DNA of 64,000 nucleotides, from assembly GCA_030760725.1 (NCBI GenBank), contig JASWHV010000009.1, positions 96,894,780 to 96,958,779 of the forward strand, read 5' to 3'. Of this stretch, positions 22,001 to 33,955 are shown piece by piece. A program made the translations under genes and the position numbers. The notes beneath the pieces are model-generated. The model did no database searches, was not told the DNA's origin, and worked only from the letters and a program-made list of their open reading frames with translations. Positions within the stretch are counted from its first letter, which is position 1, and every line of letters begins with the position of its first letter. Source of the stretch: Neostapfia colusana. Lineage: Eukaryota > Streptophyta > Magnoliopsida > Poales > Poaceae.

Positions 22001-23187
22001 CTACTCGCGAGTTATAGTCGGGATTACATGGGTGTAGTTGGAAAAGAGGCAAACTAAAGTTTATATTTCTAAAGATGAGACCAGGCAGGATGGTTAGGCA
22101 GCGACAAGACGAGGTCTTGGTCGAGTAGCTCTGCCTGTGTCGGCTAAGGACCGATGCATGTGCGGCACCCATGAGCAAGTATTGAGTTGTGTACCGGATG
22201 CTTACTGCTATATGGGAACCAGGAAACCGATGTACCAGGTTCACTGGATTGTAGAGGCATACCACATCGTCTCGTTAGACCTATGAACCCGAGACGGCGC
22301 GACCGGTTCTACCGTCGAGTGTCCTGCGAAAGGTTACCACATACGACGTAATGAAGGACGCTAGATTTGGGTCCTCAGAGGCGGGCGTATGTGTCGAGTT
22401 ATCCGGGTAGTGTTTGATTCGAATCACCATCCATCGCGGTTACTGATTACCGCTTGCTCACTGAGTTGTGACGTAGTAATCAAGTTGTGTGGAAACAGTT
22501 TGCAAAAGTTTTAATTGCTGCTGTGATTATCGTAAATTGCATGAAAACCCTGTTTGAAGTAGAGATATAGCAAACTAAAGTTATTTTCCACCTTGGGACA
22601 AGTAACATTGGAATGAAGTGTTTCTTGTTTGATTGTGGAGTTCCAATGTTGTTGGGCGCAAGGTCACTACTATGATTGCTAAAATCTGAAAGTTAAGGAT
22701 GAACTCGTAGGCGAGTCCTTTTGCAAATTACATGTTAAGTTTTAAGTTACTTTTATGTAGAGTTGCATGTTTAGGAGAGACGGTTAAGTCTTTCTGAGCC
22801 TTTGTGCTCACTCTTTCTATATGAGTGGTTTTGCAGGTTAACCCGACGCTATAAAGAAGGTTGTCTGGTGAGACTCAGAGACTTCCGAGTCATGTTACAC
22901 ATGGAGAAACTAGCCGCTGCCATGTCTTCATGTTGCTAGCAAGAGGAGTCCGTGGGCTTGACTTCTTCTCGGGTGCTTCGTAGTTATTCGACGTGAGCTG
23001 TTTATAGACTTCCGCTGTAGGTATTTTATGTAAATTATTTACAAAGAACAATTATAAGCTTCAGCTTTTGATTTATGTAATACAGTGTTCCTTATATGTG
23101 TGCTGTAGGGTGCCGCATAACACGGCACCACCCAATGCGATTCCCGGGCAAGCGGCACGGCCCCATGATCGGGACCGGGCCCTCACA
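19089..23187 (+). repeat. 3' LTR of element A
   Basis: It begins TATAAAAGAC (the usual TG start mutated to TA) immediately after the polypurine tract and ends ...CCCTCACA. It aligns along its whole length with 135-2117 and 10695-12813. The stretch around 21060-21100 is the uninterrupted site where N sits in the other LTR. GC-rich island at about 19620-20770; hairpin at 21987-22007. Confidence 0.93.
21987..22007. repeat. Conserved LTR hairpin, 3' LTR of A
   Basis: CGAGTAGA and TCTACTCG arms separated by cgaaa, then CGCGAG; 1180 bases from the LTR 3' end. Confidence 0.75.
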
Positions 23188-23192
23188 TTTCA

Positions 23193-25446
23193 TTGTACAA
23201 TGTAGTCTCCAAAATTCCTACAAGTACAAGGCTTCTCTGAATTTTGAGCCCAAATCAGGAGTTCTGACATAGCTAAAAGTGGAAGATCTGATTAGGGTAA
23301 GTCTCCATGGTTCTAACAAAAAAAATTTCACCATTTTTGGAGCTACCAACAGAGAGATATGAATTTTTGAAATTGGACAGGAGTTCTGAAAAGTTTCTGT
23401 TTAAATTTAAATTTTTAAATAAAGGCTGAACTTTGGAAAGCAATTTAGCCTAGCAAATGAACTCCAATGAAGCTCAAATTTTTACTGGAGATCAGTTACT
23501 GTGAAAAGAATTTGCTTCCCAAATTTGGGAATGTTTCATAAAGAATTGCTCCTGTAATAAATTTCTAAAATATTTAATAAAAATAATTCTACAGAAATTC
23601 ATGGGCATTTTCATTGCAAGAAATTTGTTTCTCTGCAAAGTACATATTATGAGGATTCCAACAAAATTGGTCTCACCCTTTTTTGAGTTTTCTACACAAA
23701 GTTATGGGTCTCCAAAGTTTGAACTGAATTAGGAAAATCCAGAAATGTTTAAACCCAGGCTGTGGGCCTCACCCGTCAGATCCCTCTTCTACCTCGCACC
23801 AAACAGAGGAACCCGCGGCGTTGCGCCAGCGAGGGTGGCAGAAAAGGCTTATCCCGGCCATCTCCCGGCCCCATACTATCCGCCCCCCTATTTCCCGGCA
23901 CGATGAACACCCTAGTGGGGTCGCCGGCGGCCGACTCTCCCAAGAAACCACCCCGCACCGGCAACAGTGAGACTTAGGTCTCCAGCGATGTCATGGCGGC
24001 CCATTCCTTCATCAAATGATCAGGATTTTGGCTCTATAGCATCAGTGGATGGTATAGAAGCTCGACATGGAGTCTAAACTGATCGGGGAGCGCTGCAAAC
24101 CCACTGGCACCGTGCGCCCGATGGGGTCCGGCGGTGCGCCATGGTTAAGACGTGGAAATTCTCCCTCTACACCCCATATCTAGGTCTAAAATCAGAGGAG
24201 GAAGTGTGCCAAGTAGTTAGGAATCTTTGTGCACAGTTTGAATAAACGAGAATATGAACTAACGAAGAATTTGGCAAATTCTTACCTCGGGGTCGGTTTG
24301 TACCGCCCGTGAGAAAAACTCGAAATTCTTCTGCTGTGATCAATGTCCAGGGCTGAGATTTGGGCTCGATCAGCTGGGGTCGAGGATGCCTGAGGGGCTG
24401 ACTTGTTTTGGCGTGATCTTGCTCGGTGTGAGCTGTCCACGGTGACCTCTCTCGGTTTTTCAGTGTTCACCCGAGAACCGCGTCAATTTGCTGTTTCCCG
24501 GTGCAATCAAGCTCGGGACCGTGGGGGAGGAGTGGCTAGACAGATAGAGCACTGGTGGGCGCAGCTATTCGGTGTGGGGAGCCCGAGCAACCGAGCTCGG
24601 TGGCTGTGGTGTGATCCGGAGGAAACGGCCGGCGGTGTTCGGTGCGAATGAAATGGCTTCGGCGCAACACGAGCTGAGGGGGGAAGAGAAATAGGGCTGG
24701 GGCACTCGGGCGGCTGCTCTGATCGCCCACGCGCACGCCGACGTCGGGGGCAGCGAGAACTAGCTCGGTGGAGCCTTGGGTAGCAGCCGAGCGCTGGCGC
24801 GCTGTTATCGACCGAGGTGAAAAAAACAGGTCGGTTTACTCTTTTGTGTGGCTGACAATTGGGTCCCACCACCTCAAATTTTCATCCAATTTTCCACTGA
24901 TATTTCTCCCCCAGCTACTCAACATTTAAGTCTATGCTTTGCCTCAAAGTTAATGTTTTGAAAAGTTGAATTCAAATGATTTGAATTCTGTTGTGGAGTT
25001 TGAATTGAATATGGTCATTTGGATTTGAAATGGAATTTGAATTTCTTCCTTTTGCATTGTTCCAAAAACCTAGCAAACCAACTCCAAAATTTCTGATTTT
25101 TGGCATGGCTGCTAAATCAAATGTGGAGAACACATTTGTGGAACCAAATTTGTAAATTGAGGAAATTGGAATTTGAAACTGAATTTGAAATTCAGATTAG
25201 AGGGCTTCTCCTTTAATCCCAAACAAATATTGAAACTCCTCCAAATGAGCTGAAATTTGGAAAGGTGAATATTTGGAATATGAAGATACAAGTTATGCCT
25301 TTAGATCTCCATGTTTGGAAGTTTTGGTATGTTTTAATCCTCACTTTGAACTTACACCGTTATAATTCAAAGTTTTAATTCCCGTAATTTTTCCTAAGTG
25401 TACGTGAGCTGAATTTTTCTTCCTACCACTTTTTGGGGATTTTACA
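23193..25446 (-). repeat. Left (3') LTR of element B, inner part
   Basis: In element orientation it begins TGTAAAATCC at 25446 beside the PPT. Bases 23193 to about 23460 match the right LTR at about 33687-33955; beyond that the right LTR lost the equivalent sequence. A GC-rich island lies at 23755-24860 with several meaningless small open frames. The tttca at 23188-23192 is the right target duplication of A. Confidence 0.88.
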
Positions 25447-26817
25447 TCCCTCACCCCTTAAAAAGAATCTCGTCCCGAGATTCCAAAAGAAATGCAAAGT
25501 GGGGAAACGTAACCCGGTATATGATGATAGCAAGTCTGGATAATATGTTCGTAGATAGTCCTTGCTTTCCCATGTCGCCTCATCAGCGGTATGGTTACTC
25601 CACAAGATTTTGTAGAACCATAAGGTCCGGTTTCTTGTGGCGTGAGTCTTTTTATCGATAATCCGGATTGGATACTCCGTGTACGTGAGGTCCGGTTGAA
25701 GAACTTCTATGTCTTCAGTTCGGATTTCAGCGGAGGGTTTGAGGCACTTCCTCAGCTGAGAGATGTGGAAGACATTGTGAATCCCTGCGAGTGACGCCAG
25801 TAAATCCAAGCGATAGGCCACGGGTCCGCATTTTTTAATGATGGCGAACGGACCAATGAATCGCGGCGCAAGTTTACTCTTCACTCCGAAATGATGAACT
25901 CCCTTCATCGGAGATACACGGACATAAACATGGTCCCCGATGTCGAAGTGGAGAGGGCGGCGTCTTTTATCCACATAGCTCTTCTGACAAGATTGAGCAG
26001 CCTTGAGATTGGCTTGTATTACTCGCACTCGTTCTTCAGCCTCATTCACAAGTTCAGTACCGTAGATGACTCGCTCGCCGGACTCGCACCAGTTGAGGGG
26101 TGTGCGACATTTCTGGCCGTAGAGAGCTTCATACGGCGCCATCTTGATGCTAGCTTGATATCCATTGTTGTAAGAAAACTCCGCTAACGGCAAATGATCG
26201 TCCCAATTTTCACCGTGGTGGATGGCACAAGCGCGTAGCATGTCTTCCAGAACTTGGTTCACACGTTCAGTTTGACCATCCGTTTGCGGGTGATACGCCG
26301 AACTTCGAATCAGTTTGGTCCCCAATGATGCGTGCAGCTGTTCCCAGAACCGAGCGACGAACAGCGAACTGCGATCTGAAATAATGGAGCAGGGAACACC
26401 GTGCAAGCACAAGATTCTTGCAATATAAAGCTCTGCATATTTCTTGGCCACGTAGTCCGTATGTACGGGAATAAAATGTGCCGACTTGGTTAGTCGATCG
26501 ACTATCACCCAAATCGAATCATGGTTGTGGGAGGTGAGAGGTAACCCGACTATGAAGTCCATGCTGATATTCTCCCACTTCCATGCTGAAATGTTCAATA
26601 GCTGCAGCTGTCCGGCTTTACACATATGGTCGGCTTTCACCCGCCGACACGTATCACATTCGGATACGTACTTTGCGATTTTTCTTTTTATCCGTGTCCA
26701 CCAAAACCTGGTTTTCAGATCTTGGTACATCTTGTCGCTGCCCAGATGAATAGAATATTTGGACAAATGCGCTTCGTCCAAGATTTTCTTCCAAAGCTTC
26801 ATGTCACGGGGTACCAC
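25423..26817 (-). pseudogene. Integrase and chromodomain of element B
   Basis: A single open minus-strand frame. It shows the zinc-binding region (HLSKYSIHLG ... CDTCRRVKADH), the catalytic core with D in MDFIVGLP, D in ISDRSSLF and E in QTDGQTERVNQ, the GPF-type C-terminal fold (LAPRFIGPFAI, VFHISQLRKCL) and a chromodomain (RIIDKK ... FYKILW ... EATWES). The frame runs past the usual end near YTGL and on through the PPT into the first bases of the LTR before it stops, so the original stop has been lost. A stop at 26854-26856 separates it from RNase H in the same frame. Only the earlier domains prevent function. Confidence 0.9.
25447..25460 (-). other. Polypurine tract of element B
   Basis: Read on the minus strand: TAAGGGGTGAGGGA, immediately before the LTR start TGTAAAATCC. 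Confidence 0.8.
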
Positions 26818-26856
26818 TATGCGGTCTTTAAACCATAGAGTACCATTATCATCCCT

Positions 26857-27768
26857 TCAGAAGCATTTCATTTCGCCCTTCTTCATTCTTCTCCGAATGT
26901 GCAACATTCCCATGTCTTTCTTTTGAGCTTCCATAATCTCCTCTCGTATGGTAGGGACAAGAGCAAGATTATATAATGCCCCATGTGGAACCAAGTACAA
27001 ACTCGGCTCCTCCTCTTCAAGTGATGTGATAGACAGGTTGTTGACATGAGATTTGCGGCTTAAGGCATCGGCAACCATGTTTGCCTTTCCGAGATGGTAG
27101 TGAATCTCGATCTCATAGTCTTTGATCAGTTCTAGCCATCTCCGTTGCCGCATATTCAACTCCTTTTGAGTGAATATATACTTCAAACTCTTGTGGTTGG
27201 TGAAGTGGTGCACTAAGTTCCCGAGTAAATAGTGCCTCCACATCTTCAAAGCCAATACCACAGCAGCAAGCTCAAGATTATGAGTCGGATAGTGCTGCTC
27301 GTGGTTACGAAGTTGACGTGAGCCATAGGGGACCACTCTTCCTCCTTGCATCAATACACAGCCAAGCCCGATGCCAGACGCATCACAATATACGTCGAAG
27401 GGCTTGGTTGTATCCGGTTGAGCTAACACCGGGGCTGTTGTAAGATGATTCACTAATGCTTGGAAAGATTCTTCACAAGCTGAGCTCCAAACATATTTGA
27501 TCCCCTTCTTCAACAGTTCAGTTATCAGCTTAGCAAGCTTGGAGAAGTTCGGTATGAATCTCCGATAATATCCTGCTAACCTAAGGAAACTCCTGACTTC
27601 GTGGACTGATGTGGGGGACTTCCATTTCAGCACTTGTTTGATTTTTCTTGGATCAACTGCAATGCCTTCTGCAGAAATAATGTGACCAAGGAATGACACT
27701 TGGCTGATCCAAAACTCGCACTTGCTGAACTTGGCATAAAGCTTATGGTCTCGCAATCGTTCAAGCAC
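26857..27768 (-). pseudogene. RT C-terminus and RNase H of element B
   Basis: The frame starts in the RT palm/thumb (LYAKFSKCEFWISQVSFLGHIIS), continues through the connection segment (LAGYYRRFIPNFS) and RNase H (PFDVYCDASGIGLGC, ADALSRK). The RNase H motif that reads TDHKS in the relatives here reads TNHKS, a loss of a catalytic Asp. It ends at a stop just after KGEMKCF. It is in the same frame as the integrase but shifted against the N-terminal RT. Confidence 0.88.
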
Positions 27769-27779
27769 GATATGCGGGT

Positions 27780-28499
27780 GTTTGGCGTGTTCTCTTCAGA
27801 CTTGGAGTAAACCAAGATGTGTTCTATGAATACCACCACAAACTTGTCCAACTCCGGCATGAGCACTGAGTTCATGAGATACATGAAGTGTGCCGGGGCG
27901 TTGGTGAGACCAAAGGACATGACGAGGTATTCATACAACCCATATCTCGTCGAGAAGGCCATCTTCGGAATATCCTCCGCTCGGATCTTGATTTGGTGAT
28001 ATCCAGAGGGAAGATCCAACTTTGAAAACACTCTTGCACCCACAAGTTGATTGAAGAGAATATCGATGCGGGGCAGTGGATATTTATTCTTGATGGTGAT
28101 GGCGTTGAGAGGTCGGTAGTCCACACACAACCTCAAGGTTTCATCCTTCTTCTTCACAAACAGCGCCAAGCATCCCCATGGCGAGGAACTCGGTCGAATG
28201 AAACCCTTCTTCATTAAGTCATTGAGCTGCTCCTTCAGTTCAGCCAGCTCATTTGGAGCCATCTTGTACGGTCTCCGTGAGATCGGTGTCGTCCCAGGTA
28301 CAGGTTCAATCTTGAACTCGACATCTCTTTCGGGTGGCATGCCCGGAAGATCATCCGGAAAGACATCCGGGTATTCACGGACCGCACGAATATCCTCAAG
28401 TTTTATGGCTTCCGTGTTATATGTGGATGGAGCTTCTTGAACCGAATGGTCAAGAATAAGAACATGTTGTTCATGAACTGGAGAGTTTAGACGAACCAC
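27780..28499 (-). pseudogene. Reverse transcriptase N-terminal half of element B, catalytic box destroyed
   Basis: EYPDVFPDDLPG, KKKDETLRLCVDYRPLN, FSKLDLPSGYHQI and MSFGLTNAPAHFM appear in order. The catalytic box reads F-I-E-H (27819-27830) where relatives have two Asp: both metal-binding residues are changed. A frameshift follows within about 40 bases, after KSEEN. Expected activity is nil. Confidence 0.88.
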
Positions 28500-28855
28500 A
28501 CATGGAATGATTCAAGAACAGCACCATGGCGATGTAGCCATGACATTCCTAAAATGACATCAAGTTTCTGGCTCTCTAACATGATTAGAGAAGTCGGATA
28601 TAGATTCCCACCCAACTGTAATGGTGCTTTATAAACCATTCTATCAGCTGTTATTTTCCCACCCGGAGAACATATCAAGTATGAATTATTTGTGGGAATG
28701 ATAGCAGTTGGTATTTAATAACATAAGACTGACTTATGAAATTATTGGTGGCACCGGAGTCAAAAAGTATGACTACGGGATGATCTAAATAAGAGAACGT
28801 ACCCGCGAGGATGGGTTCACCTTATGGCACGTCTTCGATGGATAAGTGGTGGACG
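28487..28855 (-). pseudogene. Aspartic protease region of element B
   Basis: After a TAA in the linker (HHLSIEDVP then stop, about 28826), the sequence reads VVILFDSGATNNFIS with the D-S-G-A active site intact, then a TGA near 28681. The same frame restarts with GGKITADR and runs to LDVILGMSWLHRHGAVL, the protease-RT linker. So the active site is preserved but the chain is interrupted. Confidence 0.8.
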
Positions 28856-30040
28856 TTGCCGGGTTTTGGTGCTGGTTTCTTGGGCTGATTACGGGGCTGA
28901 TTAACACCCTGATACGGTGCTGCTCCCTTGCCCTGTCGCAGCTCGGGGCAGTCCCTCAAAATATGCCCGACGGCCACACGTGAAGCTCGTGTAAGGTGTC
29001 GGGGTCCATCCTACTTGAGGACGGAATCCCGGTGCACGATGTTGAAACTGAGGCGCACGCGGGACCATCCTTTGCTGCTGCTTTTGCTGTGGTGGATACA
29101 TCGGTCGGAAGCCCGGCGCATTATATTGTCGACCGCGGAACTGAGGTGGTCGCGCCGGTGGCTGCCATCTCTGACCGTATGGTGAGCATACACCACACGG
29201 TATTTTTGTGGCGTCCCACCACTTCTGCTCGTCAGCGTGCTGCGTTTCCTCTTATCAGAACCGTGCTCGCGCTGAGCATTTTCTTGTAAAATCGCAGCAT
29301 TAACAAGTTCGTTCAATGTGCCGCGATTGCTTTGGGCGAGATGGACCTTCATCTTGGAATTCAGGCCCCGGAAGAACGCGTTGCTTGTCGTCTTCCGTTC
29401 CCAAAAATCCTGGTGCATACTACGCCAGCCGGTTGAATAACATGGAGTACTCACGAGCACTCCTCTCGCCTTGTCTTAGCGCCAGGAACTCCTGGAGCTT
29501 CCTTTCCATAACACTGGGAGGTATGTGATAGGCTCGGAACGCCTCCTGGAACTCCGCCCATGTGACGGCATGGCCAGCCGGTAATGAGGCGATGTAGTTC
29601 GCCCACCATGTACCGTCTTTGCCTTGAAGCTGTTGCGCTGCGTACAGTGCCTTCTGATGTTCAGTGCACTGTAGCAGCCCGAACTTCGCCTCCAGAGTGC
29701 GGATAAAGCTGTCCGCCTCCAAAGGCTCTTCGGCCTCCGTGAAGACCGGTGGATGGGTTGCCAAGAATTCTGAATAAGAACTTTGTTGGGGCTGGCGTTG
29801 CCCATTGTCTTGGCGTCCTCCTGGACTGGACGCATTCTGCTGAACTAGCATCCGCAGCAAGTCAGTTTGCTCGTCGCGCGAGCCGAGCACTGCAGCGAGA
29901 ACCTCCGCAAGGTTTCTTGGAAGTTCTGGTGGCGGAGGAGGTGGTTGCTGCTGCGTCGTGGTTTGCTCCGGAGGTGGAGACTCATCACCACGAACCTGAC
30001 TCGGACCTCCCTCCTCTTGCGTAGACCGTGTACGCACCAT
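28856..30040 (-). pseudogene. gag: Gag of element B, several frameshifts
   Basis: The start at 30040 (gcagaATGG) opens a clean 206-residue frame: a Pro/Gln-rich N-terminus, then YSEFLATHPPVF, EADSFIRTLEAKFGLL, TWWANYIASLPAG, WAEFQEAFRAYHIP and LRQGERSAREYSMLFNRLA. A frameshift near 29425 moves to FFRGLNSKMKVHLAQ and TLNELVNAAILQE. Further shifts near 29130 and 28990 pass a Gln/Pro-rich tail into GHILRDCPE, the second half of a CCHC zinc knuckle. Gag would build the particle. Confidence 0.86.
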
Positions 30041-31990
30041 TCTGCATTCATACCATTCAAAAGATCAGCACATGTTGGTTTATTTCATCCAGTCTATACA
30101 ATAGTAGTGCGAGAATGGAATAAATGGTACGCATAACAATCACACATATGGATAAATTATAAACTTTATACAACATATACATCCCTGGACCAGGTCACAC
30201 GATCGAGTTCCAAAGTGATGAACTTTATGGATTAAAAGTTCATTTTGACCATCGTGGGTCGCCACGGGATGTTAAGTGTGTTAGCATGTGTAATTCCTCG
30301 CTACTGTACTAGACCCAAACATGCACTAGCTCGAAGTGATATGTCAAATGCATAAACTTTTCGACTCCACTTGCTGTTTCACAACAGCCTCTGGAGATCA
30401 AAAGGTGAAACTAAATGTTTTGGTTGAAAAACTTCAACATGTTGTTCTGTCCAGTTTCTGGTCCAGCAGACCAGTTGGAAGAATTTAACTGTTTTGGCCA
30501 CCATGGAGGCAAAATCTGGACTAAAGCTCAGCAACAAAGTTGTAGTAGACTCAACAAGGAATCCAGATAGTATTTATTTGCCTCTATGGCCTTCCTAATT
30601 TATGAGTTATGACCTCTACAAGTTGAAAGAACTTTCTTAGGAATTTTGACAGCACCTCCTTTTCAAGTGGATGTTTTGTTCACAAAATTCCATCCTATTA
30701 TGTCCTTAATTTAGGACAACACTGAACTACAAAGTTGTAGCACATGTCCTATACTTTCCAACGATGTCTTACTTGACTCTTAGAAATTTTTCTACAGAAG
30801 GGTGTGGTCGAAATACAGAAAATTCCAGAGAGCATTGTGGTCTGCACTGTTTCTTGACAGCACCTACTCATCTGAGATTTTCATCCATTTGGAGGGAAAT
30901 TATATTCTGGAGCTCTACAGAAAAGTGTTAGAGGAATTCAAAACCTTTCCAGAATGGTATCCCACACTTCCATTGGTTCAACCAATCCTAAGTTATGCCC
31001 TGTTTAAATTCAGCAAAGTTTCTGTCGAAAACAGGGGAGGTTGTTCTAAGTCTTTGGAAATGAATCTACACTCCCAATTGAATCCTAGTTCAACATAGGA
31101 GTTTAATGACCCCTAAATGGAATCCTAAACTTCATTTTGATTGTTTTATTTGAAAAATATCCTTTTATGAAATCTCGGTACTACGTTTCCTCACCAAAGA
31201 AAAATCCTAAACCGGTATTCCAGCATATACGTGTCAAATGGTGGAACTAAGAACGTCACTTACAAACTGTTTCTAAACGTCATGCACTAACGTGGTTAAT
31301 GTACCTGCAGAGGAACATACAATAATGGTGCACCCAAAGGTTTTTGACATTTCAGGCATTTCCATATCATAATAAAAACATACGGTCCGTATCATTGCCA
31401 TACGGATCGTCCTTGAGTCAAGCCACGTCTCAAGGTACATGGTCGTGTTTTCACACCACACGACGGGGAACCTGAGTAGAGCGCGAACGGATCGTCACGG
31501 TTGGGAATTTTTATCAACCCAATGGATACCACCTACTGCCTCATGACCGTTTAGGAACGCCGTTGGCGAGCGCTGCATATGGCCCTTTGAACATTGAACG
31601 TTCAAGAGTTGCATACTATCGTGTTGCTTACCACACGATGGGGTATTCTCACTTTTGCCTAAGGCATGCTGGAGATCAGCGTTTTCATATGCTCTCAGAA
31701 CCATAGAGAGGTTCAGAGACTCATATTAACTACCGTGCCAAGCCACGGTATACCATTCCATACTATTACTCGTATGGCGAGTTACCACAATTGATCCGCC
31801 TGCAGTGGCGTACCTTACCTCTTACCTAACGTCGGAGCGTCGTTACAGAATGTATAACATATAAGTTAGCTTTTTCCACCATCATATCTAGTACTATCAT
31901 AGACCTTATGTGGGCTTAATGACTAATCCTCACTCGACTACTTCTAAATTTTTAAAATAGGCTCTTTTCGAGTGTGCTATTCCCAATGCG
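30041..31990 (-). other. Long 5' leader of B with a candidate intron
   Basis: No gene. The minus strand carries a strong donor TTAG|GTAAGA (intron start at 31825) inside a block homologous to the donor region of A (tgtaacgacgc...), and an acceptor ATGCAG ending at 30042, one base before the gag ATG. The predicted intron is 30042-31825. Blocks near 31380-31440 match the leader of A. Confidence 0.45.
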
Positions 31991-32002
31991 GCTCTGATAC
32001 CA
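31991..32002 (-). other. Primer binding site of element B
   Basis: The plus strand reads GCTCTGATACCA, i.e. TGGTATCAGAGC on the minus strand, separated by four bases (cgtc) from the LTR at 32007. Fits initiator Met tRNA. Confidence 0.92.
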
Positions 32003-32006
32003 CGTC

Positions 32007-33955
32007 TGTGGGGACTACCCCGTGGTTCACCCACTCAAGGATCTCATAGGGTGGTGCCGTGCGATGCGACACCCAACAGCACATACGAAAAGAATTAAGA
32101 ACAACATACAAACTTTTATTTGATATAAAACAGCGGAAGTCTTTTTACAAAATCTTAACTATACAGCGTAAGTATATACATAGCTACTCTCTATTCCTAT
32201 CTACGCAAAAATGCAGCCGTCCAGCCCGGGGACGCTACACACTAGCAGCATGGAACTGGAGATCATGGCAGAGTGCAGGGCTCCAGCTCGGCCGTGTACC
32301 CCGACGGGGGCATCGCCTCGTCCTCGGACCCCTCCTCATAGCTCTCACCTGCATACAGCTCAAATATTGCAACCGTGAGCACGATGGCTCAGCAAGGCTT
32401 AACCGACTAGCCTAGGCATAGAACTCTACATGTAAGGATATGTAAGATAGGAAACAGGACTTTGCTATAAAGACACACCTACATGTTGATCCTTACTTTC
32501 AGTTTTATAGCAACAGTTTAATGAGCCTTAGGCAGCCCTCACATCAGAAGTCCACAATCAAACAAGAAACGCTTTCCTCCGATGTGGTGATGCCCAAAGC
32601 GGAAAATAAACTTAATTAGCACTACATCTACAGAAGACATGGTTTCCAAAACATTAATATTTCATCACAGCATATTATCATTTATCTGGCTTATTGCTCT
32701 TCTTACTACGTCACAGAACAGTGAACAAGCGGTACTCAAATAACCGCGAGGGACGGTGATTGCAATCAGTAGACACCCGGACAACACGTTCCATACACCC
32801 ACTTTCAGAAGCGTGATTCCACACCCCTTCCTACTCTGTTGTATGCAACAACCTTTCAAAGGCAACCCAAATGCTGAACCGGTCCGTCCGTAACGGGCAG
32901 GAGGTCCACGCGTGGAGCGTGACTGTGCCCACCGGCAGATTTACACCTTGCTACCCTCAACCCACTCCTATTTACAGTTGGGTAAGCCTCGGCACCCAGG
33001 TTAACCACTTACACCGGTTTCCTGCTTATGTCAGTATGCCATCCAGTACTGTTCGATACTTTTTCACCAGGCCCGCACACGACTCGGTCCTCAATCGACA
33101 CCAACAGAGCTACAAACGTGAGACCTCCGCTCACTGCTTCCTATCCCCCTGCTGGATCTCATTTTCTCCACTCTTAAGCCATTTTCTATTTTGACCAAAC
33201 CGTGTGATAAAACCTAACCTCGCGAGTAGATTCCAACTACTCGACTTCTGTTGAGATCCGAAGCATATTAGCAGGGCCTTGTCTACTCGTCGGGTTTGTA
33301 AGCTACCCAACGCTTCATAGGATTTAAAAGGTTATGCAAGTGGGGTTTCAATCACCCTAACTCTAATGCAAGCATTCACCCTAGACATAAGTGATACAAA
33401 TAAAGAATTTGCAAAAGTACTTAAATGCAAACCGGGGCTTGCCTGGTTGCGAGTCAGAGGAGAAGTTAGCTTCTGGTGGGAGGACGTCCAAGGGCTCCGG
33501 TGCGTCCTCAACTTCGGTCACTAAATGAAATGTAGCAAAATATATGTGCAAGTATTAAGGACTTATAAGAATTGAACTCCTATTCATAGATACTGCTATT
33601 TATGTTCCTTAATTGGCTTTGGTATTTTTACAGTGGATACTAGACTCTCTAAGGATGATCTGAGCAAAATTTGGAGAAATGTCATTGTACAATGTAGTCT
33701 CCAAAATTCCTACAAGTACAAGGCTTCTCTGAATTTTGAGCCCAAATCAGGAGTTTTGACATATCTAAAAGTGGAATATCTGATTAGGGTAAGTCTCCAT
33801 GGTTCTAACAAAATTTGTTTCACCATTTTTGGAGCTACCAACAGAGAGAGATGAATTTTTTAAATTGGACAGGAGTTCTGAAAAGTTTCTGTTTAAATTT
33901 GAATTTTTAAATAAAGGCTGAACTTTGGAAGGCAATTTAGCCTAGCAAATTAACT
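32007..33955 (-). repeat. Right (5') LTR of element B, truncated
   Basis: Its 3' terminus (TGTGGGGACT on the plus strand) is at 32007 beside the PBS. It contains the conserved module (hairpin at 33223-33243) and matches 1-134 and 23188-23460. Near 33955 the match stops and sequence of fragment C begins. About half of the LTR (GC island and start) is missing. Confidence 0.87.
33223..33243. repeat. Conserved LTR hairpin, element B
   Basis: CGAGTAG and CTACTCG arms around attccaa, preceded by CTCG; 1216 bases from the LTR end. Confidence 0.72.

Larger units (their letters stand above)
135..23187 (+). mobile_element. Element A: Ty3/gypsy chromovirus (Tekay/Del-like), nearly full structure
   Basis: Two long direct repeats bound it: 135-12813, about 4102 bp once the nested element N is removed, and 19089-23187, 4099 bp. 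They are followed and preceded by an initiator-Met PBS at 12814 and a polypurine tract ending at 19088. Flanking duplications are tgtca (130-134) and tttca (23188-23192). The uninterrupted target sequence survives in B's other LTR near 33687. The internal region carries gag, protease, reverse transcriptase, RNase H, integrase and a C-terminal chromodomain in the standard Ty3/gypsy order, which with the LTR length points to the Tekay/Del group. All coding parts are damaged, so the copy is not autonomous. Confidence 0.93.
23193..33955 (-). mobile_element. Element B: Ty3/gypsy chromovirus, oldest layer of the left half
   Basis: A minus-strand element: PBS at 31991-32002 beside the right LTR, gag-PR-RT-RH-INT-chromodomain running leftward from 30040 to 25423, and a PPT at 25447 beside the left LTR. 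The left LTR was split by A and continues at 1-134. The right LTR is truncated near 33955. Protein sequences resemble those of A closely (for example GTTPISRRPYKMAPNELAEL in both), so A and B are related families. The copy is heavily frameshifted. Confidence 0.9.

Noticed and set aside
23762..24872. Possible small genes in the GC-rich part of the B LTR
   Set aside because: Short, no domain, position equals the GC island in other LTRs.
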